This document shows, in pieces, positions 1 to 6,839 of a stretch of 64,000 nt of DNA. A program made the position numbers and the translations under genes. The notes beneath the pieces are model-generated. The model was not told where the DNA came from and did not search any database. It was given only the letters and a program-made list of their open reading frames with translations. Source of the DNA: Candidatus Thorarchaeota archaeon. GTDB taxonomy: Archaea; Asgardarchaeota; Thorarchaeia; Thorarchaeales; Thorarchaeaceae. The stretch is taken from the NCBI GenBank assembly GCA_013388835.1, contig JACAEL010000014.1, positions 1 to 64,000 on the forward strand, read 5' to 3'. The stretch's first letter is position 1, and every line of letters begins with the position of its first letter.

Positions 1-149
1 AGCATCTGGGCATCTCCCGAGTACACGGTGCCATCGTTGGCTTGGACTCCAGTTGGCTCATGGACTGCAGCAGCAGGCCTGAGAAGGCTCAGTGCTACAG
101 CCACAACTAGCACTACTAGTACCAGTCTCTCTCGATTCAATCTATCCAT
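1..149 (-). CDS. N-terminus of a secreted protein (partial, runs off the window start)
   Basis: Reading the minus strand from an ATG at 149 gives a start MDRLNRERL followed by a hydrophobic run (VLVVLVVAVALSLL) and an AAA-type exit. This is a classic signal peptide or membrane anchor in the first 25 or so residues, followed by a polar region. An in-frame TGA lies 27 bases upstream, so the start is bounded. About 49 codons are visible and the rest lies outside the window. No family can be assigned. It is divergent from the membrane protein gene that starts at 263. Confidence 0.6.
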   Translation of the reverse strand, partial: MDRLNRERLVLVVLVVAVALSLLRPAAAVHEPTGVQANDGTVYSGDAQM

Positions 150-262
150 CCTCCGCCCACTTGCTGGGCCCCTATCTCATCGGGCACCAATCTTATATTT
201 TTTTTTGGTTATTTGACCGTAAGGGTAATATGCCGCTGCAAGATGATTAGTCGGGACATCCT

Positions 263-817
263 ATGGGCGAGAAGAAAGACGAGCCTCGGGGACTGAGGCC
301 ATCTGTGGCCGGAGCAGTAATGCTGATTGTAGTCTATCTGGCTCCTTGGTGGTTTGTGGCTGATAGATTCACCATAACAATCGGGGCCGTTGGATGGGCG
401 TTGATAAGCAGCTCGGCCGGGTCATCGCTCACGATACCGACCATACTTGAGCTGATTCCCACCCTCCCTGTCCAGGGCTTATACCTGCTGATTCCAATAA
501 TGGCAATGCGCTACTACGAAGGCAAGACCACACTAAAGAAGGCGCTACTTGTCGGAGCCCTTGCCTATGCACCGATTCTCTTCATAATACTGATGACCTT
601 CCTGCCCTCCCTCTGGGATCCATACTGGCCCTACAGACAGCTCATAGGTGTCCCTGTGCCCCTGTCCCTGCTTGCGCTCTATCTACTGGCGAGGTTGAAA
701 CCATCGCCTGTTGACTCGTCCGGTGACTGGCTACAATCGAGATCAGTCGCCAACACGGAAGCAGAGTCCGGAATACTTGGTGAATCCGCCGTTGCGGCAA
801 GTGATGAATCCAGCTGA
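263..817 (+). CDS. Hypothetical multi-pass membrane protein
   Basis: This is a 184-residue protein with a short charged N-terminus, about four hydrophobic segments (roughly residues 16-33, 38-55, 68-80, 93-113 and 128-143) and a polar, Ser/Ala-rich C-terminal tail of about 40 residues. I do not recognise a family. It lies alone on the plus strand, convergent with another small membrane protein at 881-1399. That neighbour also has about five hydrophobic segments, so the two may belong together, although they are on opposite strands. It is a real gene by length and by its transmembrane composition; its function is unknown. Confidence 0.6.
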   Translation: MGEKKDEPRGLRPSVAGAVMLIVVYLAPWWFVADRFTITIGAVGWALISSSAGSSLTIPTILELIPTLPVQGLYLLIPIMAMRYYEGKTTLKKALLVGALAYAPILFIILMTFLPSLWDPYWPYRQLIGVPVPLSLLALYLLARLKPSPVDSSGDWLQSRSVANTEAESGILGESAVAASDESS

Positions 818-880
818 GCAACGGGGAACTCTCTACGATTCACCGCCAATCTCGCGGAACGCTACAAGCAAGGTGTCTGC

Positions 881-1399
881 CTACCGGATCTTGTGGTTCA
901 TGTAGCTTGCAACCAGCGCGGTGAGTACTGCCGCGATGTTGACAGCCAGAGGATAGATGAACAGGGAGTCCAAGAAGGAGAGCGTCGCGAGCCAAGAGGG
1001 TTCATTCGACACTGCAGCAATCCCGAACGGCACGAAGTAGAACATGAGGAAGAGACAGGAAAGGAGTGCAACTCCTACGAAGACGGGCATATCCTCAGTT
1101 GACCTTGCGAATGTGGAGAGCCTTGACATGAAGTCAGTGCGGTCCTGCTGCCTTCTTCGGACCTTACGCTTTGATATGATGTTAGCCCAGCGGTACATTG
1201 CCTCAGCCATGAGGACATAGGCGCCTCCAAGAACTGCCATGGCACCAAGCGCAACGATAAGCTGGAGCTCTGCACTCAGGACTCTCACGTACGTCTGAGC
1301 GTGCCACAGTACGGGAACCTGGACGAAACCAGCTATGCCCAAGAGCATAATCACAAGCCCGGGCTTACTGCCACGTCTCCACCAAACTACTAGGCTCAT
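881..1399 (-). CDS. Hypothetical multi-pass membrane protein
   Basis: A 172-residue protein with hydrophobic stretches near residues 14-33, 42-66, 107-128 and 142-165, separated by a basic loop (KRKVRRRQQDR around 76-86). That loop suggests a cytoplasmic segment by the positive-inside rule. No catalytic motif is visible. It ends convergently with the gene at 263-817 and starts just downstream of the methyltransferase at 1431-2039, on the same strand and only 31 bases away, so the two may be co-transcribed. Function unknown. Confidence 0.6.
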   Translation of the reverse strand: MSLVVWWRRGSKPGLVIMLLGIAGFVQVPVLWHAQTYVRVLSAELQLIVALGAMAVLGGAYVLMAEAMYRWANIISKRKVRRRQQDRTDFMSRLSTFARSTEDMPVFVGVALLSCLFLMFYFVPFGIAAVSNEPSWLATLSFLDSLFIYPLAVNIAAVLTALVASYMNHKIR

Positions 1400-1430
1400 C
1401 TTGTTCTACCTGGTTGCGTAGTGTGGTCGC

Positions 1431-2039
1431 TCAGGCATTCCGTGTCTTCTTTAAGGTTTTGGGAGCGCCGAGTTTGACTACCTCCAACCTGAACCAGTGT
1501 TCATGTTCCTCGCTTAGTACGACTGTAAAGCCAGACCTACTCATCATGTCAGTCACAGTAGTGGGATTCTGGTCCTGGTTTCCGTGCACCCCATAGCCGA
1601 CCTGTGAGACCGTGCCATCAGGGAGCGTATAGTGTATGTTGATGACAAAGACATCCTCCGTGCAGTCAATCTTGGATGCAAGTACTGAGACTGTCGCGCC
1701 CTCCTGCAGCACTCTCCACACCTCCTTCAACACTGCGTGTTTCTTGTACCATGAGCGCATATAGCACAGAGAGAACCAGAGTGTCGATATGGCAAAGGAC
1801 TCGTCTTTGAATGGCAGATACTCCGCGTCTGCCACTATCCACTGTGGCTCGGAGCCATGTATTCGTGCTTCGAGTATCTCATCCAGACGTATGTCTACTG
1901 CACAGACTCTCGTGCCCTCGACCCTTGACACGATGCCTTCCCCGCCACCCCCAATGTCTATGATTAGGCCCTGTTTCGAGACTCTCTCCACGGTGACCTC
2001 TTGTAGTGGTGTTTCAAATCTCGACCTCGCTTCGGGCAT
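1431..2039 (-). CDS. Class I SAM-dependent methyltransferase
   Basis: The 202-residue sequence has a Rossmann motif I (LIIDIGGGGEG, about residues 25-35), an acidic end to strand 2 (VCAVDIRLDE) and the post-motif pattern ADAEYLPFKDESF typical of Methyltransf_11 proteins. The strand-4 region (STLWFSLCYM) and a VLKEVWRVLQEGA helix-turn follow. The substrate cannot be told from sequence. It heads a possible two-gene transcript with the membrane protein downstream. A divergent tRNA gene begins 126 bases from its start. Confidence 0.8.
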   Translation of the reverse strand: MPEARSRFETPLQEVTVERVSKQGLIIDIGGGGEGIVSRVEGTRVCAVDIRLDEILEARIHGSEPQWIVADAEYLPFKDESFAISTLWFSLCYMRSWYKKHAVLKEVWRVLQEGATVSVLASKIDCTEDVFVINIHYTLPDGTVSQVGYGVHGNQDQNPTTVTDMMSRSGFTVVLSEEHEHWFRLEVVKLGAPKTLKKTRNA

Positions 2040-2184
2040 GTTATAGTCTCAATCTGTGATTGGCACACCGGCTTTAAACGCAATGAGAAGCGCGAGTCAT
2101 ATGACAATAGAGCGTGTGTTTCCACAATTCTTTTAACCAGTCAGTAAGAGAACGGATTTCGAATGTGCCGGTAGATTAGCCCGG

Positions 2185-2215
2185 CCATGGCCTCAGCAAT
2201 GAGGCTGTGGGGAAA
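2185..2215 (+). other. tRNA intron 1, in the D loop (between positions 19 and 20)
   Basis: These 31 bases form a ten-pair hairpin (2186-2195 with 2200-2209, two G-U pairs) capped by GCAA. They are flanked by a three-base bulge GGC (2183-2185), a short central helix CCC/GGG (2180-2182 with 2210-2212) and a second bulge AAT (2214-2216). This is a bulge-helix-bulge shape, and cutting after the second base of each bulge gives exactly the canonical D loop with G18, G19, U20 and A21. The central helix has one A-G mismatch, so it is a relaxed motif. Confidence 0.75.
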
Positions 2216-2233
2216 TAGATCGCCTCCTTGGCA

Positions 2234-2261
2234 ACAGCAGAACTAGGTCTGTTAACCAAAG
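2234..2261 (+). other. tRNA intron 2, canonical position 37/38
   Basis: The exon bases TTGG (2228-2231) pair with intron bases CCAA (2256-2259), forming the four-pair central helix. The bulges are CAA (2232-2234) and AGT (2260-2262). Cutting after the second base of each removes 28 bases and leaves A37 joined to T38. This is the standard archaeal bulge-helix-bulge splice structure recognised by the tRNA endonuclease. Confidence 0.85.
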
Positions 2262-2468
2262 TGGAGGAGGTCCCGTGTTCAAATCACGGCCGGTCCACCA
2301 TCTCCTCATTCTCGGGCGAGGATCAGTGACTTCATGATGCCACTTGAGCAGTAGTCCTGAGCTCGATTCTGTTACCGAATAAGAGTCCTGAAGATGAGAG
2401 TACTTCTAGGCGAGACTCAAACAATCTGGTTTCGTACGTCGCCCACGGTGACTGAAGAGTTACCGGTC

Positions 2469-2657
2469 CTAGCCTCGAACGCGTGCGCCCCAGACCTTCT
2501 TGTGGGCCCAGTTGTAGCTCCGCAGTCTGCTTGACACACCGTAGCCGCACGCAGCGCACCTCTTGTGCCTGACATGATAGGACCTTCTGCCGCAGCGTCG
2601 GCATCTGATGTGGTGCGGATTGTTCTTCTTACCCTTTGACGGTGTTCCCTTACCCAT
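2469..2657 (-). CDS. rpl37e: 50S ribosomal protein eL37
   Basis: This 62-residue basic protein has the eL37 signature: [12 protein letters not shown] start, then two CxxC pairs (CRRCG about residues 19-23 and CAACG about 34-38) that bind zinc, followed by an Arg-rich tail. Its length matches archaeal eL37. It starts seven bases after the stop of the LSm gene at 2665-2919, reproducing the LSm-eL37 operon known from many archaea. A longer overlapping reading frame in another phase (2417-2665) is a shadow. Confidence 0.95.
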   Translation of the reverse strand: MGKGTPSKGKKNNPHHIRCRRCGRRSYHVRHKRCAACGYGVSSRLRSYNWAHKKVWGARVRG

Positions 2658-2664
2658 TTGTGCA

Positions 2665-2919
2665 CTACTCCTTTGTGGGTTCTTTGGGTGGCGGTGACAC
2701 GAGAATCACGTTGTCACCACGCACAATCACAGTATTGATCGGCTCAGCCTTCTCAGAGGTCTCATCGACTGAGATCTCCTCAGCTGTTTCCAGTATTAGA
2801 TTCAGATGCTGATCGTATCCGCGCAGGCGTCCTTTGAGCTTCTTTCTTCCCTTCAGTTCCACAAGTATCTGAGCACCAATGGACTTCTGGAGGAGCTCCA
2901 TGGGTCTACTTGAGTTCAC
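2665..2919 (-). CDS. LSm (Sm-like archaeal protein, SmAP)
   Basis: The sequence carries both Sm motifs: [26 protein letters not shown] (Sm1; residues about 13-38) and [13 protein letters not shown] (Sm2). Sm-like proteins form heptameric rings that bind U-rich RNA. I place the start at the GTG at 2919 because this gives [11 protein letters not shown], which lines up with the usual short N-terminus before the first strand (as in MNVQRPLDAL-type SmAPs), and because a GGTGG lies five bases upstream. A TTG at 2934 and an ATG at 2901 are alternatives. It is the first gene of the pair with eL37. Confidence 0.93.
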   Translation of the reverse strand: MNSSRPMELLQKSIGAQILVELKGRKKLKGRLRGYDQHLNLILETAEEISVDETSEKAEPINTVIVRGDNVILVSPPPKEPTKE

Positions 2920-2987
2920 TGAAACCACCAACAAAGAACACTCACCATGACACCTGAGTTCATGATTCTCGGGCTCAGGCCAGGGGA

Positions 2988-3000
2988 CTACTTAAAAAGA
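2988..3000. promoter_or_regulatory. Probable shared TATA region of two divergent genes
   Basis: The bases CTACTTAAAAAGA read as an archaeal TATA box on either strand. On the plus strand, transcription would begin near 3024, which excludes the ATG at 3000 and supports the PUA protein start at 3075. On the minus strand it would begin near 2965, upstream of all LSm start candidates. It is inferred from base pattern and spacing only. Confidence 0.45.
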
Positions 3001-3074
3001 TGACGATGAAACGGAGTCTTCAAGCCACATCCAAAAGAGCGGCGGGACACTACTCAATATGGGAGCGTTCCAGT

Positions 3075-3578
3075 ATGCCCAAGATTGAACGCATCAAGAA
3101 GCGCCACCTGATGAAGATCAAGGAACAGAAGGACCTTCTGGACCAACTGAGCCGAGACCTAGACACCCCCATAACCGCCTCAAAAGAGTGGCGGATTGAA
3201 GAAGGTGAGCTTGAAGACGGTTCGAGAGTGTTTCTGTCAGACGGTGTAATCCTGTTCTTTGAGTCCTCGGGACGAATGCTGCCCACACTGAGGGTTCTGC
3301 TTGATGGCGCAGTGCGAATCCCTGAGGTCGCAGTTGACATGGGTGCTGTGCGTTTTGTCACTAACGGTGCAGATGTCATGCGTCCGGGCGTTACCAGAAT
3401 AAGCGATGGTATTGCCCGAGACTCTGCAGTGGCTATTGTCGATGAAAGGCACGGCAAACCGTTGGCAGTCGGTATCTCAATCATGAGTAGCGAAGAGATG
3501 CGCGCGGCCACATCAGGAAAGGTGGTCATCAACAGACACTACGTGGGGGACCCGTATTGGGAATTTGGCAAGGCGTAG
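3075..3578 (+). CDS. PUA-domain RNA-binding protein (MCT-1/Tma20-like)
   Basis: The 167-residue protein has an N-terminal basic pre-PUA part (MPKIERIKKRHLMKIKEQKD) and a C-terminal PUA domain whose core GADVMRPGVTRISDGIARDSAVAIVDERHG (about residues 99-128) is characteristic. Archaeal proteins of this build resemble eukaryotic MCT-1/Tma20, which act on 40S ribosomal subunits; the archaeal role is not settled. The frame is open to an ATG at 3000, but the predicted TATA sits there, so I choose the ATG at 3075, which has GGGAG nine bases upstream. It is divergent from the LSm-eL37 operon. Confidence 0.88.
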   Translation: MPKIERIKKRHLMKIKEQKDLLDQLSRDLDTPITASKEWRIEEGELEDGSRVFLSDGVILFFESSGRMLPTLRVLLDGAVRIPEVAVDMGAVRFVTNGADVMRPGVTRISDGIARDSAVAIVDERHGKPLAVGISIMSSEEMRAATSGKVVINRHYVGDPYWEFGKA

Positions 3579-3622
3579 TAGCTATCAGAACGCCTTGAGC
3601 ACTGTTGCACTATTCTTGTTCA

Positions 3623-6304
3623 TCATCGCCTCTTCCCGGCTCTCGTCCTGACCACGTCCAGAGCTGCTCTATACACTGTCTTTGCCATGACGGAGTCGAG
3701 TCCACAATTACGTGCGAACCTGTCCCGTGCAAGGTCTGATCTTGAGGGGTCTATGTCTCTGTGTACAATCTCGTCAATGGTCTTGTAACCATGTTCGAAT
3801 AGCGTCCTCGCCTCGCTTCTCAACAGTCCCCTTGTTATGCCTCGCTCATCTGATATCCTGAGTTCAAAGAGGTCCGACTCACCCATGTCCTCCTTGCATC
3901 CATACCTGAGTTGTCTGGATAGCGTCTTGAATCTCCGCGCCAGCCGCTCCCTTCTCGTCCTATCAAGAAACTGGGAGATACTAGTGGCCGTATCACTTGC
4001 TAGCTGTACAAGTGTAGAAAGGTCTCCCTCATCTATGTCGCCGATTGTGAGCTTGTCCTCTGCAGAGTCTGCCTTCTGGGTCACTGCTGATGTAATCACT
4101 TCAGCGACTCCCTTCTCCGAAACCCATCCGTGTAGCACCAACTCCTTAAGGGCTGTTCGCTTCTCCACACTGTCCATGTACCACTTCTCAATCTCCTCCA
4201 ATCCCGCCATGTCCATCTCTATCTGAGATGGAATGACGGTTCTGGGTCTTGCAGACTGCACGAGTCGTGTTGCAAGGACCACTTCTAGCATGACCTTTGT
4301 GTCTGGGTTCTCGCCAAGAACCTTAAGCCTGTCCCTTATTCCTATCAGGTCGAACAGACCCAGCCCGGAGTCTATTGCTACACGTTCTTCCTCTGCTAAC
4401 TGGTACTCCGTCTGATCGAGGACTATGTGTCCCTGTTGCTCCAACCACCTGAAGAGCTTGTTGAACTGCTCCCTTGTGCGCTGTGCATGGTCATCAATCA
4501 CAGCAGCAGCGAGAGTGCCAGCCACAATGGTCAGTACCGATTCCTCGAGGCCATCTCGTGTGAACCTCTGCTGTCTTGCGGCCTCCCTCACAACGACACT
4601 GGTAAAGAGTGACGGGTCCATCATCTCCGGTACAATCGGCTCGATAGGCCCGTGCAGGAGCACACTCTGCAGCTTCTCGATGCTGTCAAACTGCCTGATT
4701 GGAGGATGGTAGACGACATATACTGTTCCACCATGCTCGCTCAGATGATACTCGCCTATCCTCCCTGCGATCTGAAGATACCTTGACCTTGTGAGGTTGA
4801 AGCCCACTCCCGACCATGGCGTCAGCATGAGTATCACCGAATCGAATGGGAAACTAGTGCCTGATGTGATTCCAGTTGTTGATGCGACGGTCTTCACAGC
4901 CCCCATTCTGATTGCAGTTTCGAGGCGTCCTCGCAAGTCCGCGTCAAGTCCTGCATGATGGAATGCTACACCTTTCTCAAGCAAGTCCTTCAGACGGCTT
5001 GCAGCAGGTAAGAGGTCACCCTTGCCCATAATCATCTCAATGACCTCTGGTGCAATCTTCAGAGGTCGTCTCTTGGCAAGACTCGCCGCGAGCATCTCTG
5101 CGCCAGCTCTTGACCCTGCGACAAACAGAAGCGACTTCTCGTCATCAGGTCGAATGTGCTCAAGCACTGCATCGGTCAGATTTGTGAACTTGCTCCTGTA
5201 TCTCTGAGTCCCATCACTGCTGAGGATTTCTGTGCCATTCTCGACCACCCTGACTGTAAACTCGTCTGGAGTCAATCGCACACTTGGCCTGAATATACTC
5301 GCATTCAGCCACTCTGCAACCCTCTCTGTCTCTCCGAATCTGGATGACAATGCTATGAGCTGAGCTCTCTGTTTCAGAAACGAGATGACATAGTCGATCT
5401 TAGCACTTCTGTCCGTACCGAGGTTGTAGGCATGGACCTCCTCTGTCTGAGAAGAGAGCTCTGGCAGTTCGTCGATGACCACAAGAGAGAGTCCCTCTGT
5501 CCATCTCTGTCCCTCCAGAATTGAGTTCAGCACAGACTCGTATATTCCAACAACAAGATGCGCGTGCTCCAAGTCCTCCTGAGCCACTTCTGATTGGCCG
5601 TCATATCTGATGTATGTGTAGCCTATCTTGTTCAGTAACTCGCCATACTCATCAATTATCTGTCTGGTCAGGGACAGGTAGGGGCTTACGTAGAGGCAGC
5701 GAAACCCCTTCTCAAGTCGGTTCAGGACGACCATCATCGCTAGAAAGGTCTTTCCTGAGCCGGGCGGCATCTGTATGAGAAGGTTGCCTCTCACCTCCCC
5801 CACCTCTTCGAGGAACCTCTCCTGTGCAGGCAGCAGTCTGATGAAGTTCTTATGTTTCAGAAGCAGGGTTGCAGCCGACCGCATTTCTGTGTCAGTTCTC
5901 ACTTCGCCCTGGAGAGTGCTTATTGCGGCCAGAGCAAGTCGTCCCTCGTAGGTTATTCTGAACCGCCGATTCTTCTTCCCACTCTCTCCAGTCGCTTGTA
6001 TGTAGCCTGCGGCTACCAGCTTCTTCATGCTGTCGTAGAGTGTACCACCGGAAGTTATCCTCTGCTTTGCCTCCTCGAAGTCCGCCTGCTCTCGTGTCTT
6101 GCCGGCAGTCCTTTTCTTTGTCAGTCCCGAGTACCCTGAAAGCCTGAGAACGCCGATGACAACATCTTCCCAGCTCAACTCAGGTATTATGCCACCGGGG
6201 CTCGGACTAAGAGTCCGCAGGATTTCGACAGCATATCTGTTTGCGAGGGCCTTGATGTTCTCACGGAGTCTTGTTGGTCCATCGCAAGCCTTCTTCTCTG
6301 ACAT
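3623..6304 (-). CDS. SF2 (Ski2/Hel308-like) helicase, 893 residues
   Basis: After an N-terminal winged-helix-like region (about residues 20-130) come helicase motif I (MPPGSGKT, 179-186), Ia (YVSPYLSLTRQ), II (VVIDELPEL, 275-283), III (IALSSRFGE), IV/V (VASTTGITSG) and a motif-VI-like IAGRIGEY. The order and DELP box place it near Hel308/Ski2 enzymes. The C-terminal 350 residues probably contain the ratchet and helix-hairpin-helix-like parts (HGYKTIDEIVHRDID near the end). The winged helix in front of, rather than after, the RecA cores is unusual for Hel308. A role in DNA repair or RNA turnover is likely but not shown. Confidence 0.85.
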   Translation of the reverse strand: MSEKKACDGPTRLRENIKALANRYAVEILRTLSPSPGGIIPELSWEDVVIGVLRLSGYSGLTKKRTAGKTREQADFEEAKQRITSGGTLYDSMKKLVAAGYIQATGESGKKNRRFRITYEGRLALAAISTLQGEVRTDTEMRSAATLLLKHKNFIRLLPAQERFLEEVGEVRGNLLIQMPPGSGKTFLAMMVVLNRLEKGFRCLYVSPYLSLTRQIIDEYGELLNKIGYTYIRYDGQSEVAQEDLEHAHLVVGIYESVLNSILEGQRWTEGLSLVVIDELPELSSQTEEVHAYNLGTDRSAKIDYVISFLKQRAQLIALSSRFGETERVAEWLNASIFRPSVRLTPDEFTVRVVENGTEILSSDGTQRYRSKFTNLTDAVLEHIRPDDEKSLLFVAGSRAGAEMLAASLAKRRPLKIAPEVIEMIMGKGDLLPAASRLKDLLEKGVAFHHAGLDADLRGRLETAIRMGAVKTVASTTGITSGTSFPFDSVILMLTPWSGVGFNLTRSRYLQIAGRIGEYHLSEHGGTVYVVYHPPIRQFDSIEKLQSVLLHGPIEPIVPEMMDPSLFTSVVVREAARQQRFTRDGLEESVLTIVAGTLAAAVIDDHAQRTREQFNKLFRWLEQQGHIVLDQTEYQLAEEERVAIDSGLGLFDLIGIRDRLKVLGENPDTKVMLEVVLATRLVQSARPRTVIPSQIEMDMAGLEEIEKWYMDSVEKRTALKELVLHGWVSEKGVAEVITSAVTQKADSAEDKLTIGDIDEGDLSTLVQLASDTATSISQFLDRTRRERLARRFKTLSRQLRYGCKEDMGESDLFELRISDERGITRGLLRSEARTLFEHGYKTIDEIVHRDIDPSRSDLARDRFARNCGLDSVMAKTVYRAALDVVRTRAGKRR

Positions 6305-6416
6305 CTCAATACTCGGATGTGGCGAGCTTCACTATATGTCCTTTTTCAGAGTACGATAATACTCGCACTTTTCTTCATCCATGTGACTGGCCAGCTCATC
6401 CACAGGTGAGCCTAGA

Positions 6417-6812
6417 ATGAGGTATGTCTTCAGACGTAGCAAGGATGCAGCCCGTACAGAAGAGTCCCCAACAGTCCGTTCGACCAGCATGGGACTGTTC
6501 GCCCCTTCGGTGGAGGCCGCCAGGGCAGACCCTATGCGGGAGCAGAAACGGCTGTCCGAACTGGATGCGATATTCATCCGGTCCAAGCGTCTTGAGTCAC
6601 TGGATGATGTTCCATTCGTGGTCAACGAGGTACGTGATGGGAATATCGTTCTGCTTGACATAACTCGCCTGAACAAGGGCGATGCTCAGAGCCATCTTGA
6701 GCTGAAGCGGATAATCGAAAGGATTCGCGGAGCAACACGCGCTTTCAGTGCGGACATTGCATTGGTGAATGACGGCTGTGTGATTGTCACCCCGTCATTT
6801 GTGAAGATGTAG
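6417..6812 (+). CDS. sepF: Archaeal SepF, FtsZ membrane anchor
   Basis: The last 80 residues of this 131-residue protein match the SepF core: NIVLLDITRLNKGDAQSHLE, a long helix LKRIIERIRGATRAF and the ending DIALVNDGCVIVTPSFV. In archaea with FtsZ, SepF binds FtsZ and tethers it to the membrane through an N-terminal amphipathic helix; here the N-terminus (MRYVFRRSKDAA) is short, basic and partly amphipathic. It lies between two minus-strand genes and is transcribed alone. The start is the first ATG in frame, and length agrees with archaeal homologues. Confidence 0.88.
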   Translation: MRYVFRRSKDAARTEESPTVRSTSMGLFAPSVEAARADPMREQKRLSELDAIFIRSKRLESLDDVPFVVNEVRDGNIVLLDITRLNKGDAQSHLELKRIIERIRGATRAFSADIALVNDGCVIVTPSFVKM

Positions 6813-6839
6813 TTCCTGAAGGCGAGTCCTGTTTCTGTT

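Larger units (their letters stand above)
2165..2300 (+). tRNA. tRNA-Ala (GGC) interrupted by two introns, CCA encoded
   Basis: The acceptor arms are 2165-2171 and 2290-2296, A73 is at 2297 and the encoded CCA at 2298-2300. The D stem is GATT/GATC (2174-2177, 2218-2221), the anticodon stem CCTCC/GGAGG (2223-2227, 2263-2267) and the T arm CCGTG-TTCAAAT-CACGG (2273-2289). Removing 2185-2215 restores a normal D loop (AGCCCGGTA). Removing 2234-2261 restores the seven-base loop TTGGCAT with anticodon GGC. The mature length is then 77 nt. G3-U70 and A73 are alanine identity elements, which supports the anticodon reading. An oddity is that positions 2 and 71 are T and C, a mismatch next to the end of the acceptor stem. 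Confidence 0.85.

Noticed and set aside
3050-3532. A 160-codon minus-strand frame
   Set aside because: It is antisense to the PUA-domain gene, and its Ser/Thr/Arg-rich sequence has no recognisable motif.
6332-6676. A 114-codon minus-strand frame
   Set aside because: It is antisense to SepF, whose family match is clear; no motif is seen on the minus strand.
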